Positions 37,701-51,499 of a stretch of 64,000 nt of DNA are shown here, piece after piece. The stretch spans positions 80,263,184-80,327,183 of the forward strand of contig NC_067283.1 of NCBI RefSeq assembly GCF_020740795.1, in the 5' to 3' direction. Position 1 is the first letter of the stretch, and each line of letters starts with the position of its first letter. Source of the stretch: Apus apus (taxonomy: Eukaryota > Chordata > Aves > Apodiformes > Apodidae). Under the pieces are notes generated by a model. It searched no databases. It was not told the DNA's origin and worked only from the letters and a program-made list of their open reading frames with translations. A program made the position numbers and the translations under genes.

Positions 37701-39250
37701 ACTGGCAATATTTCCAGGTGACAGAGTTCATAAAGAGCTACACCCAATAGTAAAATAATTTGTGCTCAATAAACAAACACAGAGAGCTGATATAAAGGCC
37801 AACATGGAGCTCAGCCAGATATGAGCCATTACTTTTAAGTGGCACTATGTCAGCAGCAAATTAGCATCTCAGCAGTGGCTGAGACGTTTGTAGAGTCAAA
37901 CTAATAAAAGGCCTAAAATACTGAAGTTGAAGCTGCAGATGGTAGTAGGCTTTGCAAACTGAACACCCAGAGTCTCCATACATGGACCTATAGTTTTTGA
38001 AAGCTTTCTCCCTTCCCCCACCCCCAAATGTAACACTAGATTTGTATTGTTTATGAAATTAATCAAAACATTAATCAAAATGGGAATGACAAATGCATGC
38101 TACTGGGCTGCCATCCTCATTAGAAACTAGGACGGGATTTCACAACCCGTGCAACCTAAGCAGAGCCCTCTGCTACTGTCCTGCCTCCATCACCCAACAG
38201 CTGGGATAGACTCGCTAAGCCAAACACCACTGTCATCAACAGTTACAGCACTTTTGGTTTTTTACACAGGAGCCAGCTGTCTTCTAGAAACAGGAAGCTG
38301 AGATGTGCCTGTGGCAATGACCGATGGAGGATGTAACGCCTGCTCGGCAACAACATCAGTACGTACAGTATTTTACGCACAGCTTCAGTGTGCAGTCTCC
38401 ATGTTTATAGATTCTTCCCAACAAAACTGCTCTCAACACCTGAGCACTGTGTTTCTAGGACAGAGCTCTGTCCTTGTGGCAAGTGTGTCCTTGTGGTGCA
38501 TACATCTCTCCTGCTGGTCTGATGTCCATCACCATAACTGAGGATGGACAGTCGAGCAGAGGAGCACAAATTCCCACAGAGCTCTCATGATTTGCCATTT
38601 GTGCCTCTTCTTTTTTTCCCCCAACACAAGTGTCTCTACACCCACACTGCCAAGAGCAGCTAGGAGAGAGCTTTTTAACTGTTCTATAATTAGCAAAGAG
38701 CCCTTTCACCTTCCCTCTCACAGAGTGGTGTAGGAAAGCCGTAACTACACGCATAAAGGAGGAAGCTGAAGCAACATGAGCAGACATCAGTAGACACCAG
38801 CTCCATCAGAGCTCCCTAGAGTGGTACAACCAGAGCGCTGGGGATTGTGTCCCCCAGCAGAAATATTACAACAGCAGTCCCTGCTAAAGGTAATGCCTTT
38901 TAGTGCAACACTTCTTTACAACAAAGTAACAATTTTGACTTCCAGTGCCTGGAGAAACTCTGAAATATTAAAACCCCACAAAACCAAACCCAAACCAAGA
39001 ATGATCACAATGGCAAGACATAGCTGCAGTAAGGCAGGGTGTCAGATGCATCACAGCATAAAAGAGAAATTAAACGGCTGTTGATACTTAAGACAACCCA
39101 CCCTTACACTAGTTAGTTATATAAGACCTCCAACACTGTATTCTTCATCTAATATCCCTTTATCCAACTGGAAACCTTTTTCCTTGCACCTCAAAAATAC
39201 AACAGAGGGGGAAGCTCAAGTAACATGGTAAAAGTTGGCAATTCTCTGCC
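28761..39250. other. Spacer upstream of OTULINL
   Basis: About 10.5 kb between the OTULINL promoter and an LTR. Simple sequence only: an A-run at about 31,892-31,914, a run of twelve C at 32,324-32,335, a TA/CA stretch at about 33,030-33,090 and G/T-rich runs at 33,260-33,325. No exon could be supported. Confidence 0.65.
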
Positions 39251-40201
39251 TGACTAAAGTGGTTTTGGACCCAACACAACAACAAAGGAACAGCGCCATG
39301 GGCGCTCACTCAACTCCCCCCCACACACTCTGGGATGAGGAGGACAAAGCTCATGGGTCGAGAAAAAGGACAAGGAGGGTTCTTCACCGATTAAGGTCCC
39401 GGGAAAAACAGACTCAACTTGGGGAAAAAATAATACTTTAATTTCACACTAACCAAACACACCCAGGACACAGACAACACACAGAGCAGGGCTTGCATGT
39501 TACCCCACCCCTCCCTTCTTCCCGGGCCCAAATCACTTTGTTCCTGGTTTGTCTCCCTCCTTCCCCTCAGCAGCACAGGGGGACAGGGGATGGGGTTTAG
39601 TCAGTTCACAGGTTCTCGCTTCTCCTTCCTCCTCAGGAAGAAGGATTCCTTACAGTCCTTCCCTGCTTTCCCATGGGATCCCTCCCATGGGAGAGAGTCC
39701 TCCACGAACCTCTCCTTCATCAGTCCTTCCCACAAAGTCCGGAGCTGCTCCAGCCTGGGCTTCCCACAGAGTCAGGGGCTGGTTCGGGAACAGCCACCTC
39801 CCCTGGCACCGGGGTCTTCCAAAGCTGGATAATCAGAGCCCACTGGCAGCAAATCCACAGGCAAAAAAATCCAAGTCCAGTGGCCAAGTTCACCCCTCCT
39901 GGAACCTTCAGGGAGTGCAGGGGAACAGCTGCCTTCTCGCCATGGGTTGCAGGGAAAGTTCTGCTTGGGCACCTTCTTCCCCTTCTTCCTCACCAACCAC
40001 CAGCACCTCTCTGCCTCTCCAGCTGAGCTCTTCTTTAAGTGCTGGCTCTGCTCAGGTGTTATCTCAGTTCTTTTGTATGTTAATTGCAGAGGAGCATCTA
40101 TTGTTCCTCTAATGACTCCTTGGCTGGGTTTGGAAGCAGGAGGAGCTTCTCAGCTTCTTACCAGAGCCACTCCTGGTGCCCTTCACCAAAAAACCAGAAC
40201 A
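39251..40201 (-). mobile_element. LTR of an avian endogenous retrovirus
   Basis: Read on the minus strand it starts TGTTCTGGTTTTTTGGTGAA and ends CCAAAACCACTTTAGTCA, so both TG and CA ends are present. An ATTAAAG poly(A)-like signal is followed by a T-rich run and the cccatgagctttgtcctcct block typical of U5. The flanking pentamers are ctgcc (39,246-39,250) and ctgac (40,202-40,206), a 4-of-5 match to a target duplication. No gag, pol or env remnant adjoins it, so it is a solo LTR. The open plus-strand frame through it is not a gene. Confidence 0.82.
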
Positions 40202-43200
40202 CTGACTTGGGCAAAAAAGTCCCTGTTTGACATCAAGCAAACTTAACCATGGGAAACATAACCCTGCGTTTCATAGGACAGTAATACCAAGGCTCTGAAA
40301 AGAAAAACAAACCTTTACAACTTTAGCTGCAGCTTTCACGCTACTAGATTCCACAGCATGCACATGTGGTTTGAATATACTTTTTTTTTTCCTTTTTTTT
40401 TTTTTTTCAAGCCACTTCAAATATAAATAGATGATCACAATGGTTGCTTGCTAATACAGGGTCTGATGTGTGATAGAAATTATAAAGTAGAAAAGCAAAA
40501 TTGCTAGAAAAAAGCCCTGGGTAGTCTGGGAATAGATTTGTAAAGTAGATAATGGGTTTTTGTGGAGCACTTTAGTACAGAAACAGTTTACATCTGAACT
40601 AATGGAAAAGAGTGACAATTTCCTCCTTATTTTTTTAAAACCAGATGACATTTGGGCCTTGTAAACAGTTACCCCTCTCAACTCTTGCCGTTGACTAACA
40701 GATAAAAATAAGTTATTTTATTATTTGTCAAACCAAACATTACAGACTCAAGAGGAAGATTCAGCTTTAATCAAGTACTTGCACTACTTAACCTAACCAC
40801 ACACAACTGGAAAAGTCATGGCATGCAAACAGAAACAGATGTTTACTTTCACAAACAAATGCCATTCCTACCCATACATAAATCCTCAAATCCTTTGGAC
40901 ATCATAGTCCTATTGGCCACATACTGACTATCCCAGAACATTCTTACTCAAAGATACTTATTGTATCTTCATTAAATACCAAATAAAGACATTTTTCTCT
41001 CTCCCTGCAGTGGCAGGGATCAGAGGCATGGTTAAAGTCCAGTGTTGCCCATGCCTACTCCTAAGGAATCTAACTTATAATTGGCATCCTGGTAAGACAT
41101 GTAGTCATCTCCTTTCTGTGTTTACCTGCAATTTTCACTTGTTTCTCTCTGTAGTCTTACTTCTCTCCCATCTCCACCTGTCTTGGCCTCCCTAAGTACT
41201 TTCTGAATTGCTGACTGTCTTGGATTGGCTTCTCCAGGATATCAGGCAGAGCAAGCTCATGCAGTTAGCATGTCATGCTGTTATGCAATGAGTACCATGA
41301 GTAACTCAGATTTGGGAAAAGCTTAAATTTCTTTCCCATGAACTAGCACATAATTCAACTCTGAGGCAAAGCCCTAGGAAACCAGGCTGCCTTTCTTTGT
41401 GCATATAAATAGTCACCCATGTCTCTCTTCACCACTGTTATATTTCTTCTTACAGAGAAAGCAAAGGGAAAATACAATGTTATGTATTTCATTAGTTTGC
41501 AACCCCCGAATTCAGAAACAAGCCCACCAAGTCAATGCAACTTGAAGAAATCTACATGCTTTTCCACATACATATATTGCTTTGCAGTATTTGCAGCACA
41601 CACGCCTGCACTTCACTGCAGCTGCCACTCTTCCTTACAGCACAATGTAATTTAGCATTACAGACATTATATCCTTCATTTCCTCACATTTGATGATCCA
41701 TCAGAAGTAAGGTAGTTGGAGAAACAGCAACATACAGAGAATATGTTTTCAAGCGTTCAAGTGAATGACCAGGTTTCTTTTCTCCTGTGCGTGCTTGTGT
41801 ACACGCTTCACACTGTGTGATAAGTCCAGGCAACACAGAATAGTCACAGAATAGCCATGGTCACATTCATGGAATAACTGCTTATGTATCTCAGCCTTTT
41901 ACTGAGCAGCAACAGAAGCATCATGCATGGAAACTGAGGAACAGGGTAGTGTCTTTGTGCAAGTGCAGCTCCCCAACAATGACTTTGCAAATCATGAAGA
42001 CAAGGGCATTTTTCACTGCTATTGCCTGAGTTACAACAAAGAATACTCTCAGCAAAGGCAGTGGATCTCCCTTGACAGTCTTGCTGCAGGTCATGAAACT
42101 GTCAGCTAACCAGTGAGACTGCTTCTCCTGGGTCACACCATTAGATCATTTTGTTTTGGCAACCACCACGTATGATGATTGCCCTGAAGCTTTGATTTTC
42201 TGCAGAACAAAGGAAAAAGCTGAAGTTCTGTATGAGTTATGAAGCAACCCCTTGACCACAGAAACATGCAAGATGGAAAAGAAAACAATGAAACTAATTT
42301 CTTGACTCCTGGTAGAAACAACACACAGCTATTGGCCCAGAATAAGCTCTTTAAATAAACCCAATAAATAACCTGGAAGAAAATAACATTAGAAAGACCA
42401 GTTATTAGACCTGAATCTCTCTCACGCTCCTGGAAGAAAAAAAACAGTTTGTCAAAAGGTGAAGCTGTTACAAGCTCAGATGATTGCCTCATCCAGTGTA
42501 ACAGAAATTCAGCCAGGACTTTCATAACTAAAAATTCCCTAGAGAGCAGACTGAAAGAAAACAGCCTCTTACAGCAAGCAGATGACTTCCCCAGTAGAGA
42601 TCCTGAACTTTATTACAACCTTAGACTTTATGATGCATAAAATATTCATACTATATCCATATTTCATAACATAGAAATGATCATATTTCCATAAAAAAAA
42701 ATATCAGACTATTAAGCAGTTGGAGGTCTTGAAAAGAAAATGAATGGCTGAAGTGAAAAATCAGGTCCACTTAGGAAAATTATTAATTAACTAATCCAGA
42801 AAGACAAATAACTAGGACTCACTTTAGATCTCAGAATCATTCAACACCCAAGCTGTGGGATGGAGTAAAACAGCAGGCTTTATGTTCTTTGCAGGCAGGT
42901 CTGCCAAGTGAAGTAAGATCCCCAGCTGTCATCCACAACCAAACCAGGTAAGAGCAGCAATCATGACCTGATTCACACCATGCCTTACTTTATGGAATTT
43001 CCTTGGAAGAAGTAAGTTTAGGCCTCCATCAAACTCCCAAGAGCAGAGAGAAATTTTGATGTTCAGGCCCTCTTTGGTGGTCATTATGTTGCCCCAATAC
43101 ACCCCATCCTAAAAGCCTTCCCTTAATACTTCATGATATATCATAACATTCTTTTTTCATTAGTGTTAAACAGCCAGGACTGCCCACTTCCATCTAAAGC

Positions 43201-44354
43201 TCTCAACAACAGCAACAAAACCAGAAAAAATGATGAATGCATTAACTCCTGTAACAGACAAGCACAGATTCCTAGCTTTGAGTTTCCTGGCAAGCAGAGT
43301 CCAGAACCCTCCAAGTCCCAGGAGAGCACTCCATCACCAAAGAAGGATTTACTTTCTCACCATCAGTCTTGAGAGAGGGCAAATTAAATGACATCATTCT
43401 TCAAATACTCAGTGGATCTTGGCATCACTGAAGGGAAAGTCTGAGAGCTTGAAGAACCATCCATCTCAAGGGATCACATGGTCTTCAGCAACACACAGGC
43501 AAGATGTGTAAAAACAGGCATGTTACGTGATGTAAATTGCTATTTGACCAGAAGTCATTAGGCAGATTACCAATAGTACATTAGGGCAAACTTCCAGCTG
43601 CTACCTGCTATTCTTCAGTATTTGGGAGTAACCCTTAGGATAGCAAGCCCTAGCAGAGACAGTTCAGGGTGTACTAAGTGAATTCCTAGTACTGACTACC
43701 GCCAGGTGAGGCTTCCAGAAGCTTAATGTGCAATTTCTGCAAGTAATATCTGGATTTCACGCCTGATGGGTGATTTCAGTGCAGAAACAAGCCTCCTGCT
43801 TGAGACCCAAGTAAATCCTTTTGTTGAAGTGAGGGTGCTAGTCTTGCTAAAATCCAAGTTTGAAATTTCATTTGAAAGTGAAGAGTTTCAGCTTAGTAAG
43901 TCTAAGGCAGGTTACAATTTCCTTCCTTGGGATGAGATAATAATGAAATTGATGGCTCCAGGAGCTGGCAAGAAAACTGCTGCAAAAGGAGTTCTTGAAA
44001 AAAGTTAGGGGACACAGGCTGACTAACTGAATAGTAAAATAAAGGCCAGATATAGTCAGCTTCTAGTTGTTTAATATAAGAGATCTCCATGCCAAGTTCC
44101 ATCAGAACAATCTCTCCCTAAGGCAATCATAACACCTGAGCTTCATCTGGCAAATATAGCAGCTGAGAAAATTAATGGAGGAAAAATTAATGGTCTTGGG
44201 GGATGTGCCAAAAGGGGGATCCAAGTTTTGCATGTATGATCATGGGCTTTAAACTGACTATTGCTGCTTAACTTGGGAACACAATATAGGGATTTAATGT
44301 TCTAAGAAGCATCAGCTCAGAAGTCAAAGCAAGGTGAACGCTTGGAATTTTTAG
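40202..44354. other. Spacer between LTR and CR1
   Basis: T-runs at about 40,381-40,408. No coding signal or recognised element otherwise. Confidence 0.6.
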
Positions 44355-45520
44355 AATCGAATCATAGAGTGGTTTGGGTTGGAAGGCACCTTAAAGATCA
44401 TCTAGTTCCAACCCCCCTGCATGGGCAGGGACTCCTCCCACTAGACGAGGTTGCTCAAAGCCACATCCAACCTGGTCATGAACACTTGTGGATGAGGCAT
44501 CCACAACCTCCCTGGGAAAGCTGTTCCAGTGTCTCACCACTCTCACACTGTATGATCTCTTCCTAATGTTTAACCTAAGTGTCCCCTCTTCCAGTTTAAA
44601 ACCATTGCCCCTTGTCCTATCTCTACAAGCTCTTGTAAAAATCCCCTCCCCAGCTTTCCTGTAGGCCTCTTCAGGCACTGGAAGGCCCCTATAAGGTCCC
44701 CCTGGAGCCTTCTCCAGGATGAACAGCCTCGACTTTCTCAGCCTGTCTTCATAGGAGAGGTGCTTCAACCCCCGGATCATCATTGTGGGCCTCCTCTGGA
44801 CCCTCTCCAACAGCTCCATGTCTATCCTGTACTGAGGGCTCCAAAGTTGTACACAGTATTCCAGGTGTGGTCTCACTAGTGCCCAGTAGAGGGGCAGAAT
44901 CACACCACTTGACCTGCTGGCCACTCTACTTTTGATGCAGCCCAGGACGCGCTTGGCTTTCCAGGCTGCAAGCGCACATTGCCAGCCCATATTGAGCTTC
45001 TCACCAACCAACATCCCAAGTCCTTCTCAGGAACATGATGTGATCACACAGAAGTTACAGGTTCCAATTTAGAGACTAGGGTGTTGTACAGCACAATGTC
45101 AAACACTTTGCACAGGTCCAGGTAGATGACATCACTTGCTCTTGTTCACCAGTGCTGTGACCCCATTGTAAAAACCCACCAAATTTGTGAGGCATGACTT
45201 GCCCTTGGCGAAGCCGTGGTGGTTGCCACCAACCACCTACACATTTCCCATGTGCCTTAGCAGAGCCTTCAGGAGGATCTGCTCCATGATCTTGCAGGTC
45301 ACAGAGGTGAGATTGACTGGCCTGTAGTTCTTCCTTGGTCTTCCTTTTTTCCATTTTTGAAAATGGGAGTTATGTTCCCCCATGTCCAGTCAGTGGGAAC
45401 TTCACTGGACTGCCCCCATTTCTCACATACGATGGGTAGTGGCTTAGCAGCTTCACCTGCCAGTTCCCTCAGGAGCCACTGAAAAGGAATAGGGAATGAA
45501 GTGTCATTTGGCAACTGGGT
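44355..45520 (-). mobile_element. CR1 LINE with broken reverse-transcriptase remnant
   Basis: About 1.17 kb. The 3' end (gaatcatagagtggtttggg on plus) is followed by the CR1 ORF2 C-terminus, still open over about 200 residues (44,391-45,014), with LGCIKSRVASRSSG, LVRPHLEYCVQLWSPQY and ELLERVQRR. Further back, reverse-transcriptase pieces continue in other frames: GFAKGKSCLTN-like near 45,190 and [20 protein letters not shown] near 45,370-45,450. Frameshifts and stops make it inactive. Confidence 0.93.
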
Positions 45521-45569
45521 AACTTATGCTGCAACTGTACCACAAATATTGTGTGAGCTTCGTCCACTC

Positions 45570-45960
45570 CCACCACAGAAAAGATACAACTTGGAACTGG
45601 GGAAGGGTCAACGAATGGCAATTAGGATGATAAACAGCTTCCCTGTGAGGAATATATAGTCCAGTACACTAGCTTGTTAAACAGATGAACAAATGAAAGT
45701 AGTGTATAAGACTATAAAAATAAAGGTAGGACACAAAAGCTGGGGAAATGAACTGGTCACTGCCTTTTCCAAAACAAAGCTTCAGAGATACCAAAGGAAG
45801 ATGTCAGTTAGTTCTTCACACAACACTAAGTTCAACTGCCTAATTCATTACTACACAAAATTGCTCAGGAAAGTTGTGGATGCCTCATCAATGGTTCATT
45901 GTAATTCTAAAGCATTAATTAGGTATTATATAATACTCATAGGAGTTTTATTCGATGACA
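45570..45960 (+). mobile_element. Older CR1/L3-like LINE fragment
   Basis: On the plus strand, agatacaacttggaactggg, then agggtcaacgaatggcaatt, cttccctgtgagga, ttcttcacacaacac and gaaagttgtggatgcctca follow the order of blocks at the 3' end of ancient CR1/L3-type LINEs of reptiles and birds. It is strongly diverged, so family and borders are approximate. Confidence 0.45.
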
Positions 45961-48900
45961 TGCAAAACCATTACTTTTTCTGAAAGACGACTTAGTATGA
46001 CCAAGAATACATTGGAGTGGTAATGGACAGAATGTCTTTGGGAGGCTGGAAATTCAGTTTGCAGAGATTAAAGTGCTGCTTTGGTGTTAAGGTCTCATCC
46101 TTTCTGTATTTCAATATATTTATCCCCTTTGATGGTGGATACTTTCCTTCAGAAACCTAGAAATTTGAAACAATGAGAATCAAATATTACCACAAGCATG
46201 ACAGAAGCTGAAGCTTTATCTGCTGCAACTTTCGCAAGTCTCGAGTACCTCATCCACGCACTTCCTTAAAAAACACGGATGAAAAGTGCCTCCAGCAGTG
46301 AAGAGAATGTATGAGGTAAGAGGAAAACTCATTAGAATAGCACCTTTCAGATTACTGCTCTAGACAATGAAAACATCTCAAGTATCATCTTTCTTGAAGA
46401 TAGCTCAAAGGGCTCATGTGCTAAACCCCAGATGTATCTCTAGCGTGTTTCATCATTTTAACCTACAAGCAGTAGGGAAAACTGGAAATGTGGTGCTCTT
46501 ATCTAATACCAGGGTATGTAATTGTTTCTTGTATTGGAAGGCGTGGATTGGCTGATGGGACTTTACTATTAGCAGGCTTGGTGCTGGCTCTCCTGACGTT
46601 ACTAGAGGAATAGGAGATCTGACTGCTTTCCTCAGGAACTCCAACTGCCCCTCTATCCCCATTCCCCTGAAGTTTTTTGGGTAGGGCCAAGGGGGGTGAA
46701 TTAGGGCAAAGACTCAGGAGAGAAGCATAGTCTCTTCCTACACATCAGACAGTCCTTGTGGCAGGTCAGCAGAATGGAAGATCTCACTCTTGCATTGATG
46801 CTCCGTGTGACGACGTGGCACAGAGGACCACTGTCTGCATTTATTTGGGAAATGTTGAGGTGATTGCCAGGCATGTGAAACCTGACGTGCTGTGTCTTTG
46901 CTTGCCAGGAAGGAGAATGAACAGTGGGCACCAGCTCCTTTGCAGCAATGAGAGATCATCACACTTTTCTTCCATTATGGTGCACACAGAAAAGGCCTTT
47001 TGTCTTGACTGCTCAGGCAGATCAGAATGTGCAAAAAAGCACGAGAAGTACCACCTCTACAGATGCAAAACCTACCTGTTACTCTCTAATGTAACTTCCA
47101 CCAGGATTAAATTTCAGGATTCAGAAGTTGTTTGCCTGAGGATAAAGCATTGGTTCTGACAAAAACACACCTGAACATGATTTAAACATAGAAACTCAGT
47201 CTTACCTGATTCTACCTACCTCCACATGCAGCCAAATCCCTATAGCAGAGAAATGAGTAACACGCCCACAGTGAGTCTATACACACGTGGAAAAGGTATG
47301 CAAAGCTCAGCTCAACTTCTGGACTGAAGCAGACATGGTAACACTCCCTGCATTAATCCCTAGCACACAAATCTACTGCTGTTTGCAGCAAAGATTAGTC
47401 CAAATACTTCACCAAATGCAAGCTACTTACAGATTTCACTGCCCACAGTCACTGGTTAAGTATATTCCTGTCTTCATTCCTCTTTAGATTTTTGGAACCA
47501 TGGGGCTTAACCTCAAGTCAGCCATTGGTTTTCCCCTTGGCTACATTAATTTACCAGCCCCTCTTTTTGATGGATTCCTACATGGACTCCCTCAGCAGTG
47601 GGGTTTTAATGTTGCCTGACAATATCATGCAAAAGAACATCCCATTATATTTTCAGGCATCTTCTACAACCTATTAGGTTTGCATAGGTATTGACATCTT
47701 TTCAGGAAGCCAGATGCTTTTGCTGTGTTATTCTGGAGGATCTGTTGCACCCTGGTCTGAACATGCTTTTGGATTTGGAGAAAGAAGAATGACATTATTT
47801 TTTCTTCTATTCATCAACAGTCCCACCTGAGGATGACATAGTTACGTGACCATTCTACATGTACAGAAGAAAACAAGGCTTTCCCATCCTACTAATAAGC
47901 ACAGGCAGGAACATGTTAGGCCTCTGCCCATTAGGAAGACAATGTAGGTTGGTTCTCTGACCACAGAAATGTCACCTAGCCAGGTTTTCTGCTTAGCAGT
48001 TGCACAATGGTTTTCAAGCTAGGTTGTGTTCATCAGCTGTACAATGGAGAATTCCTGCACTCCCAAACTGTACTTGAAAAGTATTGGCACATGCACTGAC
48101 TTTAAAGTCTGGCAGCCTCTTCTCTTCCTAAACTATCAGTAAGGATTGGGGTATGTTATCAAGAAGAAACATGTAGACGTTATCTTGAACCTCCCTGGCT
48201 ATTTCCCTGTCCTTTTAGTTAGGATACCTAGTGCCATTCCCTATGGTCTAAAACGTTCCCACATGACAACCCTCACACCAGTTGCTCCCAACCATGCTTT
48301 TGGTTTCCACTCTCTCTCAGCCTGTGGTGCTGGTTTGTTGTGTGCAGGACAGTCAACAAGAACTGTGCTCAGCTGAGCCCAAGTGGCATGTGCAGCCCTG
48401 ACTACGTGATTTAGCAAAACAGGATGTTACTCATATATTATCCAAGTTGAGGAGCTCATCATTAAAGGTGGAAGCTCTTGTACCCAACAGCAGGTTTTTT
48501 GCAAAACTCCACTTTGTTAAAAGATGTCAGCTTTGCCAAGTAATAGGGCTCAGAGAAAGGGGTAGAAACAGCGCACTCTTGTACACATACATTTGGAAGA
48601 ACATACCTCTGCTATTTAAAACACCTACAAATGCATTATTTCTCTGTATAGCATTTGGGTAACTTCAGTGTACCTTCAGTGAAGAACAACTGTTTTAGAG
48701 AACTCAAGGCTACAAACTCTTCCATGGAGCCTGTTGCCATCTATTTCCCTGTCACAGAAAAAGCTTCCAGTGGCTAATCCTTGCCAGTACATCCATCCTG
48801 AATATTCTCTGTCACTCTTAATGTAAAATATCTCTCTAAGTTGTCTCAGTAGTAAACAGGGAGGAATAAAGGGACTGTTTCATCACTTGACAGGTAATAA

Positions 48901-49514
48901 AGGAAAAAATAATGGAAAAAAAAATAATGTGTACAATGCAATGACAAGCATGAACAGTCTGTATAGTCCCCTGACCTTGCACTTCATTTTGAATTGCAAA
49001 TGTGTTAATGATAGCAGAAAAGGGAGAGAGATAAATGTACAACAAAAAACTTCTCTGTTTCATCCCTTACAGGATACGAACAAGAGTTTAGCTGCAAAAC
49101 CCAAGTCTTTATGGCTGAAAGTAACTTTTGATCCTAATGAATCTGGAATGCCTAAAAGATGTGGGAAATCTGTTCCCCAGTTTAACATTAACCTGAATAT
49201 GATCCTTTGGTTTTTAACTGGGAACATCTGGTAGAAAAATCTGCTGGTCAGTATTTACTAGCTAATAAAGACTATAATGAATTCCATTGTCAAAGAGAGT
49301 TATGCATACTTTGTATAAAAGCAATCATGACACTGCAAAGCACTCAACACTTAGAGCAAAGGCAAGTATTATTTTGCAAGGCATAAAAGAAAGATACATC
49401 ACTGCAATTTAAAATTCATTTTGTAGCAATAACATGCTTTTTTTTTTCTAAATACAGAGCCCAACTGAAATATAACCAATCCTAAACTTTCAGCCTCCTT
49501 AAAGCAAGAGATCA
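45961..49514. other. Spacer downstream of TRIO
   Basis: No gene, RNA or known repeat recognised. It may include minor distal 3' ends of TRIO transcripts. Confidence 0.55.
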
Positions 49515-49762
49515 GACAAATATGTCAAATATGTTTAATTTTTTTCAAAATAACTGATGGCAAAATAAAATATTTACATCACGTCATACTGTGTAAACAT
49601 GTAAGGTCACTGTACAAAGAAATATACATGCAAAATAAAGCAAAATTTTAACTAAAACAATAAAGCAAAATAATACACAAACATAATGATATGAGGTTGG
49701 TACGAATACACATCCAGTTTTGAAGTCAGTTGTTTTCTTTTAAAAAGTTTCTGTACAACTTT

Positions 49763-49812
49763 ACAAAACAAACAAACAAACAAATAAAAACAACAAAAAA
49801 AAACCCCAAAAG
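49763..49812 (+). repeat. (AAAC)n-rich low-complexity stretch
   Basis: Several AAAC units, then A-runs and AAACCCC. In the presumed TRIO 3' UTR it would read as a GU/U-rich block. Confidence 0.7.
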
Positions 49813-50756
49813 CCAAAAAAGGAATAAATAGAATACAGTGGAAGCCTCAAAGCTCAAAACTAACCCAAGCTAGGTTATGGCTTCAGACCCATATATCTAA
49901 CTATGGTGCGATGTTGGCTTGTTTCTTTAAACATGGCATTTCACACATAGATGACAACACACCCATATGATCTCAGTGATGTACAGAAAACCATCTCTTT
50001 TTTTTTTTAAATAGCTCACGTTAGTATTACTTCAACCTTAAAAACAATTACTAAGACAATTACATTACATGTCAGATTCTCATCATCTGGCCACTACTTG
50101 CTGAATGTTTTCTTCACCAAAGAGCACAAAATTAATTTGTTCATTTCACAGAAAGAAGTAAACACAGATTTAAAAATCCTAAAAAGTAGTAAGTGTTGAG
50201 ACTTGATTCTGGGAAAGTCAGACTTTGGCATTTTGAATACAATAATACATTTTAAAAGTGTCACCCCACTTAACCAGTTTGAGATATGGGATACCAATAC
50301 CTCTATCTCTCTCTCTCCCTTTTTTTTTTTTTTGCTGTTTTGTTTTGTTTTTGAACAATCCTTAAAACTGACTAGTTTTGACTAAATTCTATGCTAGCCC
50401 TCATCTTAAACTAATAATGACAGTGTGGTACAACACACCCGCCCCTGCCCACCCAGAAACCCCAAACACACAAACAAAACCATAAAGCTCACCGTACTAA
50501 GTATGTGCTTTTTCTATATATTTATTACAGTTACAACAGAGGTCCTCATAAATAGTTGCATAAAATGTTAAAGCCACAACATTGCACATGATATGAAAGA
50601 AAACAAAATCCCAAATGAGTGCATTTACAGTATTTCATCCTGCTGTATACTGCTCGACAATCAGGTTGGCAAGCTGGGCACCAACCCCAACTCCTTTTCT
50701 ATGGGGACAGTGAGTTCTGACCCAAACTGAAGACCCGCACAGTGGTATACCACCAT

Positions 50757-50812
50757 TTAGGAAGGAGGGAGGGGAAAAAAAGGATGAGGGGAGGGAGGGG
50801 GAAAAAAAAAAT
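50757..50812 (+). repeat. Homopurine tract in the presumed TRIO 3' UTR
   Basis: Almost pure A/G over about 55 bp (ggaaggagggaggggaaaaa and similar). The TRIO transcript would carry the C/U-rich complement. Confidence 0.7.
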
Positions 50813-51417
50813 AAAATTACAGACTGAAGGCAGGTAACAGTCTATGTACAAGTAAGGCCTACATTTTATCAGAGCAAAACAATTCATTCTATTTGTATGC
50901 AAAAACTTTGAGGTTGGATGCACTTAAAAGCAGAGTCTGATCTCAGTGCACTGCTACGTGAGATACATACAGGCGAGGCAACTGGAAAGCTCTAGGACCA
51001 AGTGAAAACCAGATGTTATAAATGGAGGCCGTATCAATAGGCAGCCATTTTGGTGAGTCTTCTCCAGGCATGATGTAATTTTTGTTTAACACCAGTGCTT
51101 CGAACATAGGCATTTCTCCTTGAATAAATCTTGAAAACGGTAGTTAAGTTCACTTGCAAAATTCAACTCTTGTTTATTAAAAAAACTATTTTTTTTATTT
51201 TTATTTTTTCAGAAACCTGAATAAAATACTGTTACTGTATCACTCGTGACTGCTTTTTTGCAGAGTACAGTGCTACTGTCCTCCACCCCAGTGAAGTCTG
51301 CATTGCCAGTCCCCCGCGCCACCCCGCACGGGTCCCCCTGGAATGCGTTTGCACACGAACATTCGCTTAGCAGCTGGTTGGCTCGGGGTTTGCCCTCCCC
51401 AAAATTCAAGTCAACAG

Positions 51418-51499
51418 CTGATTGGCAGGAGGAGTCTATCTCCAGTCTGATTGATTGATTGGCAGGAGGAGTCCATCTCCAGTCTGATTGATTGGCAGG
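51418..51499 (-). repeat. Tandem repeat of 33-37 bp just after the TRIO stop
   Basis: Read on the minus strand, the unit runs from CCTGCCAATCAATCA through ACTGGAGAT to GACTCCT. There is one 33-bp copy, one 37-bp copy that differs mainly by an extra 4-base AATC step, and a 12-bp partial copy. It begins about 32 nt after the stop codon, so it should be in the mRNA of all isoforms using this last exon. Confidence 0.85.

Noticed and set aside
39549-40112. 187-codon plus-strand frame
   Set aside because: It lies wholly in the solo LTR, on its antisense strand.
46758-47159. 133-codon plus-strand frame
   Set aside because: No family resemblance and no splice or promoter support.
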